From Termitomyces sp. T153 (taxonomy: Eukaryota > Basidiomycota > Agaricomycetes > Agaricales > Lyophyllaceae): a stretch of DNA of 64,000 nucleotides. Below the pieces are notes generated by a model. The model ran no database searches. It saw nothing but the letters and a program-made list of their open reading frames with translations, and had not been told where the DNA came from. The stretch spans positions 744,001-808,000 of the forward strand of contig JACKQL020000006.1 of assembly GCA_018296165.2 (NCBI GenBank), given 5' to 3'. The translations under genes were made by a program, and so were the position numbers. This document shows, piece after piece, positions 11,452 to 23,408 of this stretch (its first letter is position 1; each line of letters starts with the position of its first letter).

Positions 11452-12755
11452 TCATCTCACAGTATTCTTCTGAGCCCCCCACACATCCAGTGCCTCACAT
11501 TCATCCCACTCCAAATGAGGCAGCCATTCATCATGCTCTGGTGGGAAACTGACCCAATGCACCAGGTATTGTTGACCCTGGCCATGCCTGCATTTGTCAA
11601 TTATTTTGTCAATGACCTGGTGGTCAGTTGCCCTGTCTTCCATTACTACAGGACCAGAACAGGTATATTCTCTAACAGGGAACAGTTCTGCAGCTGAGTC
11701 CTTTGAGTGTGTGCCTGCAAGTTGGACCTTGGCTCCTAGCAAATTGGTCATGCTCATAATCATGTCTTTGCCATTCTCAGGCAAGGGGCCGATGAAATCA
11801 ATTCAGACCACAGAAAGCCTATCATCAGGCACTGGCAATGGGTGTAATGGCCCTGTGAGTTTTGTGGTACAGTCTTTGTTATGCTGGCAAGAGATGCAAG
11901 ATGGAATGTAAGCCTTCTCAAGGTCCCACCTCATGTGGGGCCAATAATACAAGTCTTATAGGGCCACATAACCTTTGTCAAATCCAAAATGTCTGAGAGT
12001 GTCATGGGCTAAGCTGTAGAGCAGCTCATGAATGCAAGTACTGCTGGGAATGAGCAAGTTTTTCCCAAGGTACAGGAGTCCATTCTCAAGCTTTATCCCC
12101 ACTATGCTGCCCTTTTCTACTCCATTGCATACCTGCTGGGTGGATGCATCTTCCTTGTATTCTGACATGATTTCCACAAGCAGTTGTTTGTTTGTCCCAA
12201 TCTCAAGGACCCCTCCTGCCATCATATGGATCTTTGGCAGGGACTGAGTGTATGCAAGGGTACATGCCACCAACTCTATGCTAGGCAATGCTACAGGCAT
12301 TCTAAATAAGGAGTTGGCTGCAGAGTTATCTTTTCCTCGAATATAGATAATTTTGAAATTGAAATTGGCTAGGAAAATTGCCCATTGAGCCTGCTATTGC
12401 AACATCTGTTTCTGTGACTGGAAGTACTTGAGAGTGCAGTGGTCTGTGTAGACCTTGAAGTGTACCCCTAACAGACTCATTCTCCACTTCTTCAAGGCCT
12501 TTACAATGGCAAGGAGGAGTTCCTTCTAGTGTGTCAGGTAGTTGTGCTGCACAGGAATCATACACTACAGGGCATGCAGTCTCCCAAGTCTCTCCAATAC
12601 TCAGGACTGCCCCTGTTCTGCAGTTGCCTGCATCTGTCATCATGAAGATCTTTCTGGATGAGTCATCATAGTCAATGACCATCAGTGCTTCCAAATCTGT
12701 CACAATATAGCATATAGCATGAAAAGCCTTTTGTGAGAGGATGTCAGTCATGGAT
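11452..12755 (-). pseudogene. Gypsy pol fragment, family F3
   Basis: Minus-strand order is RNase H remains (about 12751-12330, with KIFMMTDAGNCRTGAVLS), a C-rich integrase N-terminal region (about 11990-11870, CISCQHNKDC), the start of the integrase core (FIGPLPENGKDMI) and then directly a chromodomain (VIDKIIDKCRHGQGQQYLVHW, 11640-11490). Most of the integrase core is missing, and the join still lies in one open frame ending at 11452. Stops break the rest. It belongs to a chromovirus family distinct from F1 and F2. No own LTRs were identified. Confidence 0.8.
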
Positions 12756-13337
12756 AGTCCAAGCTAAGCTGCTACTCATGTCCTGACCATCCAGTCAAGA
12801 GGCAAGCAGCGAGCAAGCTGGCTGGAGGGCACAGCAGGCAAGCAGTGGGCAGCAAGAGAGGAGGCAGAGGTAGAGGGCAGAGCAAGGCAGGGGGTGGCAC
12901 TGACTGAGAGCACAGTTACACTAGTGAAGAAACCTAGAAGCAATGCTATTGTCCAGACTGGGGATAGTCTATCCCCAGGTCTGCCTTATATACTACAGGA
13001 CTACTATAATGACTAATAGTACCTATGACTAAGTCAGAGGCTGCTGACTACAACCTAATGACTAAGTGGAGGCTGATGACTATGACATACTGACTAATTG
13101 GGTCCAATAGTAGAAGGATCAGTGATTGACAACAATATACTATGTGCCAGGTATGATATACCCATTGGGCCATGGAACCAAGATGGAAGGGAGTAAGAGA
13201 GGCCCAGTGACCTGGAGCCTGGCTAGATAGAATGCCAGTACTCACAAACTAAGCTGAGCTAGGATTGGGATGGTCCAAGGACTAGTCCCCTTACACTTTC
13301 TGATGCTTCTTTGTCCATGTGGGGAAATTCTTGTCAC
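12756..13337. other. Unassigned sequence beside F1-A
   Basis: Left part is purine-rich (GGCAAGCAG repeats); the middle carries several spaced copies of TGACTAA or CTGACTA and a TTATATAC motif. It may be an LTR of F3 or another element, but no matching second copy is present in the window. Confidence 0.35.
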
Positions 13338-13780
13338 TGTAAGGATGACCTCTGGAGGCTGTGGCTCAATCACACAACTGGTAGAGGGAGATCCAAAGTC
13401 TATTCAGTATCTACAAGAAGTTCTAGCATTCTAGCTACTCACCTGGTAGAGAAAGATCCAAAGAGAACAACAAGTCTGAGGATCCCCAATGCCAGTGTTT
13501 GGAAAATTTACTGGAAGTCACATGACCAAGTCACATGCATCAACAGGCTGACCAATCACATGACCAACTGATCAGTTGGTCAGTCACATGACCCAAGCAT
13601 GTACATCACAGAAGCAACACTTGTCTGAATTATGGACAGAAAACTAGTGCAACCTGAGGGTTAGAACTAGGACCAATAAATAAGGAGAGGGAAGGAGAAT
13701 GAAGGAAAACTATAGTGGAGAGGATCTGACAGGAACTGGAGAAGGAGAAGGGGAAACAAGTGGGACATCCTCTGACATTA
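13338..13780 (-). repeat. 3' LTR of F1-A
   Basis: Runs from TGTAAGGATG to GACATTA (443 bp; element reads on the minus strand). Homologous LTR ends occur at 19006-19399, 43805-44156, 49525, 58227-58669 and 62462. A minus-strand polypurine tract (AGAGAGGGGG) lies just inside at about 13781-13791. The LTR holds CACATGACC repeats. Confidence 0.85.
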
Positions 13781-16058
13781 CCCCCTCTCTAGCATGTGGC
13801 ATCTCAACACACTAAGTAGAAGAAGTCACAAATTGCCTGGTCAGCTGTTGAAACAGGATAGATGCCCCAAATGGCTCTTGGAGCATTGGGATGCCTACAG
13901 TAGAGGTTTCAGACCAGGCCTGATGCATGAACATTAGCCTGTAGTTCCCAAGAAATGTCCTTGATGCCATATCCCTTCCACTTCACCTTGAACTGCAACT
14001 TCCCTCAGAATATCCTGCTGTCCAAAATTTCCTCCACCTCATACTCCTCCTCATCATTGACCAGGACTGGTGGTGGGGGTGGCTTAGGGCAATGGCCTGG
14101 GACTGGATCCTCTGGAGCTGGAAATAACTTGACCACATTGAAGACTGAGTGCAATTGGTGGAGGCCTGCTAGGAGTTTAAGTTGGTATGCCAAAGGCCCT
14201 ACCTTCTTCTCCACTGTGAAGAGGCCAAGATAATGATGTGACAGCTACTGGAATGGCCTTGTTGTCTTAATGTCTGAGCTATCCAAGTACACATGGTCTC
14301 TAGGCTTGTAAATTGGGGCAGGTGTCTGTTGGTGATTATAGTAATATGCCATGTCCTCCTTGGCCTTGACCAATGCAGCTTTTGCCTCCTCTTGTGCCCT
14401 CTTCATCTGATTCATGAACTCATTGACAGAGTCATTCTCTGAGAGGCATGCCTGAGGTTCAAATCCCATGTGAGGGTGCCTGCCAGTGTCCAGAGTTATC
14501 TGCGTAAAAGGGTGAACATGGTTGTTGTATTGGAATTCTGCATCTAGCAGCAGCTCATCCCAGTCATCCTGCCTCTCATTGCAAAACAGGCAGAGATACT
14601 GTTCCAGTTCCTGGTTAACATGTTTTGTCTGCCTGTCTGACTGAGAGTGATAGGCTGTGGTAGTATAGAGCTTCACTCCTAGCAGGCAATACAGTTCTTG
14701 AGTGAATTCTGCCACAAACTGGGGGCCCTGTTTAGAGACATACCCATCTGACAGACCATGGAGTTTCCAGACATTCTTCTGGTACAGACTGGCTGCTCCT
14801 AAGGCAGAGCATGTGGTGTGAGTAGGTATGAAATGAGCCCATTCGCTATAGAGGTCCACCACTGCCATCACTACATCATACCCATGAGTGTCTGGGAGTT
14901 CCACAATGAAATACACTGATGCAATACTCTAGCAAGCAGCTGGAATAGGGAGTGGGTGGAGCTGGCCCATGGGTGCTTGACAGTGAGGCTTGATGTGGAG
15001 ACAGAGGTTGCAGGTGCTAGTGTAGGTGCCTACATATCTGGAGATCTGTGGCCACCAATAGTTCCAGAATACCAGCTCCAGCATCTTCCACCTCCCAGGA
15101 TGTCCAGCCACCTGAGAGTCATGATGTTGTTCTACAATGCTGGTAAAGTTCTGGAATGTTAGTCACATAAATGTGTCCTTGGAAGGTCAAAAGCCCATCC
15201 CAAAAACTCCACTCATCAGCATGCACTGACATGACTCCACTTGCCTGTCAAGCTTGTAGGGCCTGTGCAGCCTGGGCAACTGCATCCTCCTGTGCACCCT
15301 CTCAGTTCCCTCTTTAGATGTCCCTAAGGATGTTTGCCTCATCTCCTTGAGCCACAATCCCTTCTAGTGCATGGATGGCAAAGAGCTCTGGCTTGAGGAG
15401 GACAATGTTGTCATTATCTCCTGCTCCTGTACCATGGTCAGCCTGCCTGGACAGTGCATCTGGTTTGCCCATGCTCCATCCTGGTTTGTGGTGCAATGAG
15501 AAGTCAAAGTTGGCCAGATACAGAGACCATCAAGCTTGACATCAATTGAGTTTCTTAGTGGAATGGAAGTACTTCAGATTCTTGTGATCTATCCAGACTT
15601 CAAACTTATACTGTGCACCCTCAAGGAAATGCTGCCACTCTTCAAAGGCCCAAATAATTGCCAGCATCTCCTTGTCATGGATCTCATAGTTCCATTCCAC
15701 TGTGAGTAGAAGGCTACTGGATGCCATTTGCCATCCTCTTTTGACTGCTGGGAGAGGACTGCCCCTGTAGCAAAGTCTGAGCTATCTGCTTCTAGCTGGA
15801 ATGGAGAGTCATTGTTGGGGAACAGGAGGACTGGCTTTGAGGTCAGAGATTGCTTGAGGGTGTCAAAGGCAGCTTGCTGTGGGGGCTCCCACTGCCATGC
15901 AGTATCCTTAACTGTGAGGTTGAAGAGGGGATGTGCATGGTGGGAGAAATCCTGTATGAACCTCTAATAGAAATTGATGAACCCAAGAAAGGCCTAAACT
16001 TCCTTCTTGTTCCTTGGCTCAGGCCACTCTGCTACACCTGCCACTTTGATGGGGTCCA
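13781..16058 (-). pseudogene. F1-A chromovirus pol, 3' part (RT/RNase H to chromodomain)
   Basis: A 5'-truncated Ty3/Gypsy polyprotein. From 16058 downward: the end of RT (IKVAGVAEWPEPRNKKEV), RNase H (about 15730-15540), a tether containing KPDALSRQADHG, the zinc-binding integrase N-terminus (AGHPGRWKM, about 15110), the integrase core in one 223-residue open frame (14916-14245; FIVELPDTHGYD and QELEQYLCLFCNERQDDWDE) and the chromodomain YEVEEILDSRIF, cut by a stop at about 14005. The Asp of the second catalytic position is altered (YVSKQGPQF). At 16058-16060 it abuts F2 in the opposite orientation. Confidence 0.88.
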
Positions 16059-16059
16059 T

Positions 16060-17393
16060 CAACTGGCCCAGTCTCACTCTCCACCTTGACTGGGATAGCC
16101 TAACCAACTCTGGACCAGTCCCCTTCAATGTCTCACCCCACTCTGAGGGCTCCAAAGGTACAACTGATGTTCCCTGGACTCCTCCACAGCTCTGCTTGAA
16201 GTCTGCATGATTGTTCATTATCAACATCTAGCTCAATGACTCTCCAACAGTTCTCCCTGCCCTTGTCAACAGTGGAGCCTCTGGCATCTTCATCAGCAAC
16301 CAACTCAACCTTCCTCATGACACCCTCAACAAACCCCTAGAGCTTCAACTCTTCAACAGAACCCCCACTTCAACTGGAATCACCCACTACCACAATAACA
16401 CCCTTACCCTTGACAATGACTTAAGATTCCAGGTCCAGCTCCTCATCACCCAGCTTCCAAATCAACTCCAATCATGCTTGGACCCCCTTAGCTGCAGGAC
16501 ATCAACCCCAACATTGACTGGAAGAAACTCACCATGTGATCAACAGGCCCTGAAGCAAGCCTAGCAGCTGCCATCCCCCTCCACATCCAGTTCTCGTCAA
16601 TCTCTGACATCCCCAACCTCAACTACAGCACCTCCAGAGCAACCCAAACCTCCACAACTCTCAAGGACAACTAATAAAGGGAGGAAAGCACACCTCCACC
16701 CCAGTCTTCCTTAAATACAACTTGATGGCTTCCTCCCAACATACCCAGGAATCAATACAAAGGCCTGTGGTACCCCAACCAACAATGTCAGACCACTCCA
16801 GACAACCCCACCACAACTCTGGACCTGGCCCCCACTAATCCAACACCCACCCCTATTGATCCAGAAGCTCTTGACATCAAAATCATTGGTGCCATCCCCT
16901 TTTCATGCATCCTACAAGACAGTACCCCCACCTTCCAACTTCAAATCATGCCAGCCACACCAGAAGAGTACCTATATACAGGAACTACCCCACTGGAACA
17001 AAAGATAGAGGAACAAATCCTACATAAAGTAGTTGTCTTGGAGTATCATGAATTTGCAGACATATTCTCTGAAGGGAGTGCAAAGGAACTTCCTTTGCAC
17101 TGCTCTTACAACCACAAGATTGACCTCAAAGAAGGCATCTCTCCACCATTTGGCAAGATCTACAACATGTCCAAGATTGAACTCCAGGCCCTGAAAGATT
17201 ACCTCAACAACATGCTCAGCAAAGGTTTCATATACTCATTGGTCTTTGCTGTCAGAGCTCCATGTTTGCCAAGAAGAACAATGGCTTCCTCCAACTCTGT
17301 GTTGATTACTGGGGACTCAACAAAGTCACTAAAAAGAACTGGTATCTTCTCCTCTTGATTGGAGACCTTGTTGACTGCTTCCACAGTGCCAAA
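16060..17393 (+). pseudogene. F2 Gypsy fragment: gag end, protease, start of RT
   Basis: Plus-strand reading shows an aspartic protease with LVNSGASGIFIS (about 16235; the catalytic Asp of DSGA is Asn here), a long Pro/Thr-rich linker, and the RT N-terminus in an open frame 16948-17358 (EYHEFADIFSEGSAKELPLH, then ISPPFGKIYNMS). It continues in other frames to DYWGLNKVTKKN-like sequence ending at 17393. The rest of RT, RNase H and the integrase N-terminus are missing; the tail of the same family returns at 19405. Confidence 0.8.
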
Positions 17394-17394
17394 A

Positions 17395-19005
17395 CCAGAT
17401 GCACTGTCTAAGTGGGCTGAACATGGCATAAGAGCAAGAGATAATGACAACATTCTCCTCTTCAAGCCTGAGCTCTTTGCCATCCATGTGCTAGAAGGGA
17501 TTGTAGTTCAAGGGGATGAGGCAAACATCCTTAGGAACATCCAAAGAGGGAACTGGGAGGGTGCACAGGAGGATGTGATTGCCTAGGCTGTGCAGGCCCT
17601 ACAAGCTCAATAGGCAAGTGGAGTTAAGTCAGTGCATGCAGATGAGTGAGGTCTTTAGAATGGGATTTTGACCTTCAGAGGATGCTTTTAATTGCCTGAC
17701 ATTCCAGAACCTTTCCAGCACATTGTAGAACAACATCACAACTCTTGGGTAGTCAGACATCCTGGAAGGTGGAAGATGTCTCCACACCAAGCCTTGCCAC
17801 CAAGCACTCATGGGCCAGCTCCACCCACTCCCTATTCCAGCTGCTTGCTGGAGTGTCACATCAGTGGATTGCATTGTGGAACTCCCAGATGCTCATGGGT
17901 ACATTGCTGTAATGGTAGTGGTGGACCTCTATGACAAATGGGTTCACTTCATACCTACCCACACCACATGCTCTGCCTTGGAAGTGGCCAGCCTGTACCA
18001 GAAGAATTTCTAGAAACTCCATAATCTGTCAGATGAGTATGTCTCTGACTGGGGCTCCCAGTTTGTGGCAGAATTAACTCAAAAACTGTATTACCTGCTA
18101 GGAGTGAAGCTCCATACCACTGCAGCCTATCACCCTCAGTCAGATGGGTAGACAAAACATGTTAACCAGGAACTAGAACAGTATCTCTGCCTGTTTTGCA
18201 ATGAGAGGCAGGATGACTGGGATGAGCTGCTGTTGGATGCAGAATTCCAATACAACAACAATGTCCACTCTTTCATGCAGATGACTCCATTCTTCCTGGA
18301 CACTGGCAGGCACCCTCATGTGGGATTTGAACCTCAGGCACACCCCTCAGAGAATGACTCTGTCAACAAGTTTGTGTATCAGATGAGGAGGGCACAAGAG
18401 GAGGCAAAAGCTGCATTGGTAAAGGCTAAGGAAGACATGGCACAGTACTATGATTGCAGATGGACACCTGCCCCAGTTTACAAGCCTGGGGACCATGTGT
18501 ACTTGGATAGCTCAGACATTAAGACAACAAGGCCATTCCAGTAGCTGTCACATCATTATCTTGGCCTCTTCACAGTGGAGAAGAAGGTAGGGCCTTTGGC
18601 ATACTGACTTAAACTCCTAGCAGGCCTACATCAGTTGCATCCAGTCTTCAATGCTGTCAAACTGTTCCCAGCTCCAGAGGATCCAATCCTCAGCTGCTGC
18701 CCCAAGCCACCCCCACCACCAGTTCTGGGTGATGATGAAGAGGAGTATGAAGTGGAGGAAATCTTGGATAGCAGAATATTGCAGGGGAAGTTGCAGTTTA
18801 AGATGAAATGGAAGGGATATGGCATCAAGGACATTTCTTGGGAACTGCAGACTAACGTATGTGCACCAACCTTGGTCTGGAACTTCTACTATAGGCATCC
18901 CAATGCCCTGAAAGCTGTTCAAGGCATCTACTCTATTTTACCAGCTGACTAGGCAATTTGTGACTTCTACCCAGTGCATCAAGATGCTGCATGCTAGAGG
19001 GGGGG
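17395..19005 (+). pseudogene. F1-B chromovirus pol, 3' part
   Basis: Same family as F1-A but on the plus strand. It begins inside the RNase H/integrase tether (KPDALSKWAEHGIRARDNDN), continues through the integrase zinc region and core (FQYNNNVHSFMQM at about 18240, DTGRHPHVGFEPQ), and ends with a full chromodomain (EVEEILDSRILQG, MKWKGYGIKDISWE, about 18745-18850). Several stops interrupt it. A polypurine tract (TAGAGGGGGG, about 18995-19005) precedes the LTR. The left junction lies in a short shared sequence between F1 and F2. Confidence 0.88.
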
Positions 19006-19399
19006 TGATGTCTTCCCCCACTATAGTTTTCCTTCATTCTACTTCCTTTTCCCTATCTATTGGTCCTAGTTTCAGCCCTCAGGCTGCACTGAGTCTCTGT
19101 CAATAATTAAGACAAGTGTGGCCCCTTTGTCACTGCCACCAGCTTATGTAACTGCTGACCAATTGCTGACACATCACTTTTGTCTTTTTTCTCTGTCATA
19201 CTGTACAGTTGTTTCTCATGCTTCTGAAGCCTCTAAAGCATCACACCTGGCCTAGGGAATCCCCAGACTTGTTTTCTTTAGATTTCTCTTTGCTAGATGA
19301 GTAGTTATCTCAGTAGACACCGTACAGTACTGAATAGACTTTGGATTTCCCTTTGCCAGTTGTGTGATTGAGCTACAGCCTCCAGAGGTTGCCCCTACA
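19006..19399 (+). repeat. 3' LTR of F1-B
   Basis: Begins TGATGTCTTCCCCC and ends GGTTGCCCCTACA (394 bp). It contains AGACTTGTTTTCT (19265-19277), the slightly altered form of the 11-nt element shared by F1 LTRs. Confidence 0.85.
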
Positions 19400-19404
19400 G
19401 GCAG

Positions 19405-20213
19405 TCATTATGGAAGGCGCTTGAAATCAAGACCAACCTATCAACCACCTACCATCCAAAGACCAATGGACAAACAGAACAAGTAAACCAGACATTGGAA
19501 CAGTACCTCCACCTCTACATTAACTATTTACAGAATGACTGGCACACAGAACTCCTCCTTGCTGAGTTTATCTACAGCAACATGCCTCACTCTACTACCA
19601 GAGCTTCTCCTTTCTACACCATCAAGGGTTACAACCCCTAGCTCACACTATCCCTCAAAGATATCCCCTCCCACATTGCCCACAAAGTTGCTGAATATCT
19701 CCAGTTCCTTCACCAGTTTCTCCAAGATGAAATCAACACTGCCAATCAAGCCTACTCCAAGCATGCCAATGTCCAATGTGACCCCACTTCCAACTAGTCC
19801 TCCAGCACCCTGGTATGGCTCTATTGATGCAACCTCAAAACCCAGAGGCCCTCCATCAAGCTCAATCATAAGTGACTTGGCTGCTTCAAGATCCTCTAAA
19901 AAGTTCTAATCCATGCTTACAAACTCAACCTAGCTCCAGGCCTGAAAGGCCTCCACTCCATTTTCCACATCCACCTCCTCAAAAGATATGCTCCAGACCC
20001 CTTCCCTAGACAATGCCCTGGCTGACTGCCCCCCATCAAAGTCAAAGACAAGTATCACTACAAAGTTGACCAAATCCTTGACTCCCACCTTGTTCATGGT
20101 CAACCCCACTATCTGGTCTGTTGGAAAGGCTACAGACCTGAGGATGACACTTGGGAACCCTGCAAAAACCTTCTTGGAGCCCCTGCCAAGCTCCATAACT
20201 TCCATTGACAACA
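19405..20213 (+). pseudogene. F2 Gypsy integrase C-terminal half and chromodomain
   Basis: Plus-strand reading gives the integrase motif YHPKTNGQTEQVNQTLEQYL (about 19450-19510), NDWHTELLLAEFIYSN, a linker with four or five stops, and a chromodomain ending the frame ([17 protein letters not shown], then [16 protein letters not shown], about 20050-20160). It is most simply the far end of the F2 element starting at 16060, with F1-B and a large deletion between. Confidence 0.8.
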
Positions 20214-20829
20214 CTTCACCAAGCCCTAGGACTCCCAGAACTAGTTACACAGATGGCATTAGTGGGCATAACTCCTGCCTCTGGATTCACTAGGGATTCA
20301 ACCTCTACAAGTACCTCCTGCATGTTCTATTCTCCTATTCTCCCACATAATCTGAAACTTAACTTTCACAACAGTCAAATCACAATGCAAGACTGAATGA
20401 TTACAGAGTACAAAATACAGAAATGGTATATGGGTGGGACTGTAGAAGGCACAAGATGACAAGAGAAACAAGGTACAGCCCCTCACCCCTCACTCCCTCT
20501 CCCTTTCCAGAACTCTGCCTCCCACTGCCTCAATCCCTAAATTTACCTCCATCTCTGCTCTCACTACAGCCAGGACCTTTGTAAGCCCTGGCAATGCCTC
20601 CCCCACATCTACTGCTATCTCCCACTACAACTCTGGGCCACTGCATTGCATTGCTGGTGCTCCACTAGCAAATATCCCAGCCTCACCACTCCCTGCCCCA
20701 CCTCTGGAGGATGGTCTCCAGGCATCTGCACCAACCCATCTTGAATTGAGGCAAATATAGCAGAAGCCCTGTCTAGAAGGACTTGGTGCTCCTGGATCCA
20801 GCCTAGCCCAACCCCATTAATTAAGTCTG
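20214..20829. other. No gene recognised
   Basis: C-rich, CpG-free sequence right of F2. It could hold the worn F2 3' LTR, but I found no second copy. Confidence 0.4.
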
Positions 20830-21008
20830 GAGAGAATCAGGAGAGTACTCACACAATACCTCTGCATGCCCTGAGGCCACCTTCCTTGTCAGCCACTCTT
20901 CCCATTGCCTCCCAGCATCTGACTCTGCCTGAGACAATCCCCCTTCTAGCAAAGCCCACTACCTCTCCACCTCCTCAACAGATTGTGCCTCCAGCTGCAA
21001 CAGATGAA
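20830..21008 (-). CDS. Unrecognised coding-like fragment
   Basis: One minus-strand frame encodes a charged, helix-prone segment (LQLEAQSVEEVERYW, then GRQWEEWLTRKVASGHAEV) before a stop. The composition is protein-like, but I know no family for it. No partner exons are clear. Confidence 0.3.
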
Positions 21009-21362
21009 AATATATTTTAACTGCAGAAATAACAATCAAGGAACAGCAGAAACATAGCATTATGCCAGTTGAACAAAATCAATGGAGAATACATCATATT
21101 GATCATGGCTTTTTTAAATGCTTGGAAATGCATCAGAAATCTTTGTAGAGGATCAGAATTCTTTGGAAGGCATCAATCTTCTTTGGCAGCCATCAAAATG
21201 TCATCAAAGCATCAAATTCAACCTTCTTTGGCAGCCATATTGCTTTTGGATGGTACATGTAAATCAATAGATGCACATAACCCTAATTTTTAAATTCTTG
21301 ACTTTCAAGTCTTCTTTTGCTCACCAGCCACTGCTCATCCATTCATTGCTGTCTGCTATGCT

Positions 21363-21866
21363 ATGTCTCCATCCACTGAGGTCCTTTTCCAACAGCTCTA
21401 TGACACTGAGAACTCTGTGTTGGTCTCTGCTCTGAGAAAAGACTTGTCAGATCTCCAGGGTAGGGTTAAAGAAATGGTGAGCAACCCTACCTGTAGGATA
21501 CTATGCAACACTCAGAGATGGTGTTCAAGAAATCTTTGTGGAAGCAACTTTCCCAGGCCAAGGACAAACAACTTGCCCTGGAGGCTAGAAAAAGCTTTTC
21601 CAATGAGGCTTTCTAACTCTGTCACCCCCACCAGGCCTGCTGCCAGCATTATTAACTCCACTCTTGCCACTAGACTGGCAGCCAGCGATGAATCCACTGT
21701 GCCCACTGGTGTAGAATCTGTTTTGGCCAGTCCCATTGCCACAACTGGGCAATTGATGGATGTGGATATGACAGGCCCAGCACCACCTCATGCTCCAGAT
21801 GAGATTGTGCCACAATGTGGCTGCAGCACTTCTCATGCTACACAACCCCCCACTGAACATACCTAG
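21363..21866 (+). CDS. Unrecognised 167-residue open frame ending at an LTR
   Basis: The frame starts MSPSTEVLFQQLYDTENSVL and continues with a helical stretch (LRKDLSDLQGRVKEMV), an Arg/Cys-rich middle that may be a retained intron or frameshift, and a Thr/Ala/Pro-rich C-terminal part. The stop (TAG) directly touches the LTR at 21867, so the real gene was probably cut by that insertion. No known domain. Confidence 0.3.
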   Translation: MSPSTEVLFQQLYDTENSVLVSALRKDLSDLQGRVKEMVSNPTCRILCNTQRWCSRNLCGSNFPRPRTNNLPWRLEKAFPMRLSNSVTPTRPAASIINSTLATRLAASDESTVPTGVESVLASPIATTGQLMDVDMTGPAPPHAPDEIVPQCGCSTSHATQPPTEHT

Positions 21867-22458
21867 TGATAAGACCCACTTGTTGCTGAGCACCATTTTT
21901 GGCATTTCTGACTGGACAGCAGCTGATTACTTTGACATGGCACAAGTCAAGACACTCAGCACATGAGGCCTAGCCACAAGGTCTGGAATGATGTAGACCT
22001 TGCATGGGATTTTAGCAACCATGAGACTTTGATTACCTTTATGCATTACATTGACTTCACTTATTTTTTCACTTGGTTACAGATTGACACCTCATATGCA
22101 TCATAAGCACTTTGGCAGACACTGTTGCTAGAGGCAACTATGATTTCTTTTCCTATATGATACAAACAGTATAAATACTGCCTGTACATAGAGACCACAA
22201 TATCAAATGAACAGAGTACAGTTCCCCCTCTTTCTCCAAGCTTTCCAGGTTGAGATTTCACTTTGCCCTCTTTCTCTTTCTCTCTCTCTGGCTCCTTATC
22301 AACAACAACTTAGCAACAAATCTTGCTGATCTTGATTTTGACTGTGTGTGGTACCAACTGCATGTGCTCTTAGTGTGATTTTTGACTTAGTGATGCTAGC
22401 AATTATAGCTAGCAACTAGTTTGTGTTGTCCTCTATTTTGGTTTCTTTGTTGTCACTC
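21867..22458 (+). repeat. Partial F4-type LTR, plus orientation
   Basis: Starts TGATAAGACCCACTTGTTGC. It matches the first about 590 bp of the F4 LTR at 24560-23409 (read on the minus strand), then diverges near 22458. No polypurine tract precedes it, so it is a truncated 5' or solo LTR. It faces the 3' LTR of F4 in inverted orientation. Confidence 0.8.
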
Positions 22459-23406
22459 CCCTTTTGTTGGAGTTATAGATCTCTGGATGTAATGAGCTGC
22501 ATCCTCTTTCAATCTCTCTGCTTGAGATCTCCTTTGTCTCTTTGAGATAGTCCTCTTCCTGGTTGAGATTTCAAGAACAGATCTAGGAACTGCATAACAA
22601 GGGGACCCATCTGCTGGGCCATTGATTGGAGTTACTAGGTTGTTCCATCCTCTTTGCCATAGCTGTTGTATAGTGACATTGTGGACAATCTCAAGACTTA
22701 TTTGGAGATTGGACATGGGTGCACTGCCAGGTTTGCTGGACAGATCTGTCTCTACAGCACTGGCATTGCTGGCCAGATCACCTGATGGATCTGGTTGGCT
22801 TACTATGCCAGGTTTGCTGGATGGATTGGGTTGGCCTGCAATGCCAAGAGTGCCAGCAGGTTGGCTAGCCAGATCACCACTGGATGACCCAAGATGCTTT
22901 TATTTCCTATGACATTCTCCTTTCTTTCAAGCTGCCATACATGATGCTGCAGCAGCAGCCCTCTTTTCATGGTCAGCATGAGTGCTATACTCAGCAGGAA
23001 ACCTGTCCTTATTCTTGATGACATAAACCTTCCACTAGAAGGTATCACTGGATTCATGTTTCTCCTGATGATCTCTCCAGAACTTCAGAAGGTGCAACAG
23101 CTCTGACTTACCAAGATTGTGGGGATTCTTGAATTCCAGTGATTCAGGAAGATATCTTGAATTGATGAATTCAGTACAATTCAACTGCACAGCATTGTAT
23201 GGAGCCAATTTGTAATGGAAGCCTGAGGCAATTTCTGAGAATTTTTCAGTGAGAAAGATTCAAAGAACCAGAACAGCCAATTTACTATAATGACTATTCA
23301 AGTAGTCTTGGACAAGCATTTCCAATTCTGGCCAGGTTTGGACCATGTTGCTTGGTGGAGGTGGTAGTATTGGGAAAGCATCACTGTATTGCTCAAGAGC
23401 AAGATT
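22453..23406 (-). pseudogene. Unrecognised gene fragment between two opposed LTRs
   Basis: A nearly continuous minus-strand frame reads from the LTR edge at about 23405 to a stop at 22453. It contains MVQTWPELEMLVQDYLNSHY, KLAPYNAVQLNCTEFINSRY, ELLHLLKFWRDHQEKHE, an Ala run, a Ser/Pro/Gly linker with SSKPG repeats, and a basic C-terminus (STRKRTISKRQRRSQAE). Three or four stops break it. The start was lost at the LTR. The family is unknown to me; the basic tail suggests nucleic-acid binding, which is inference. Confidence 0.45.
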
Positions 23407-23408
23407 GG

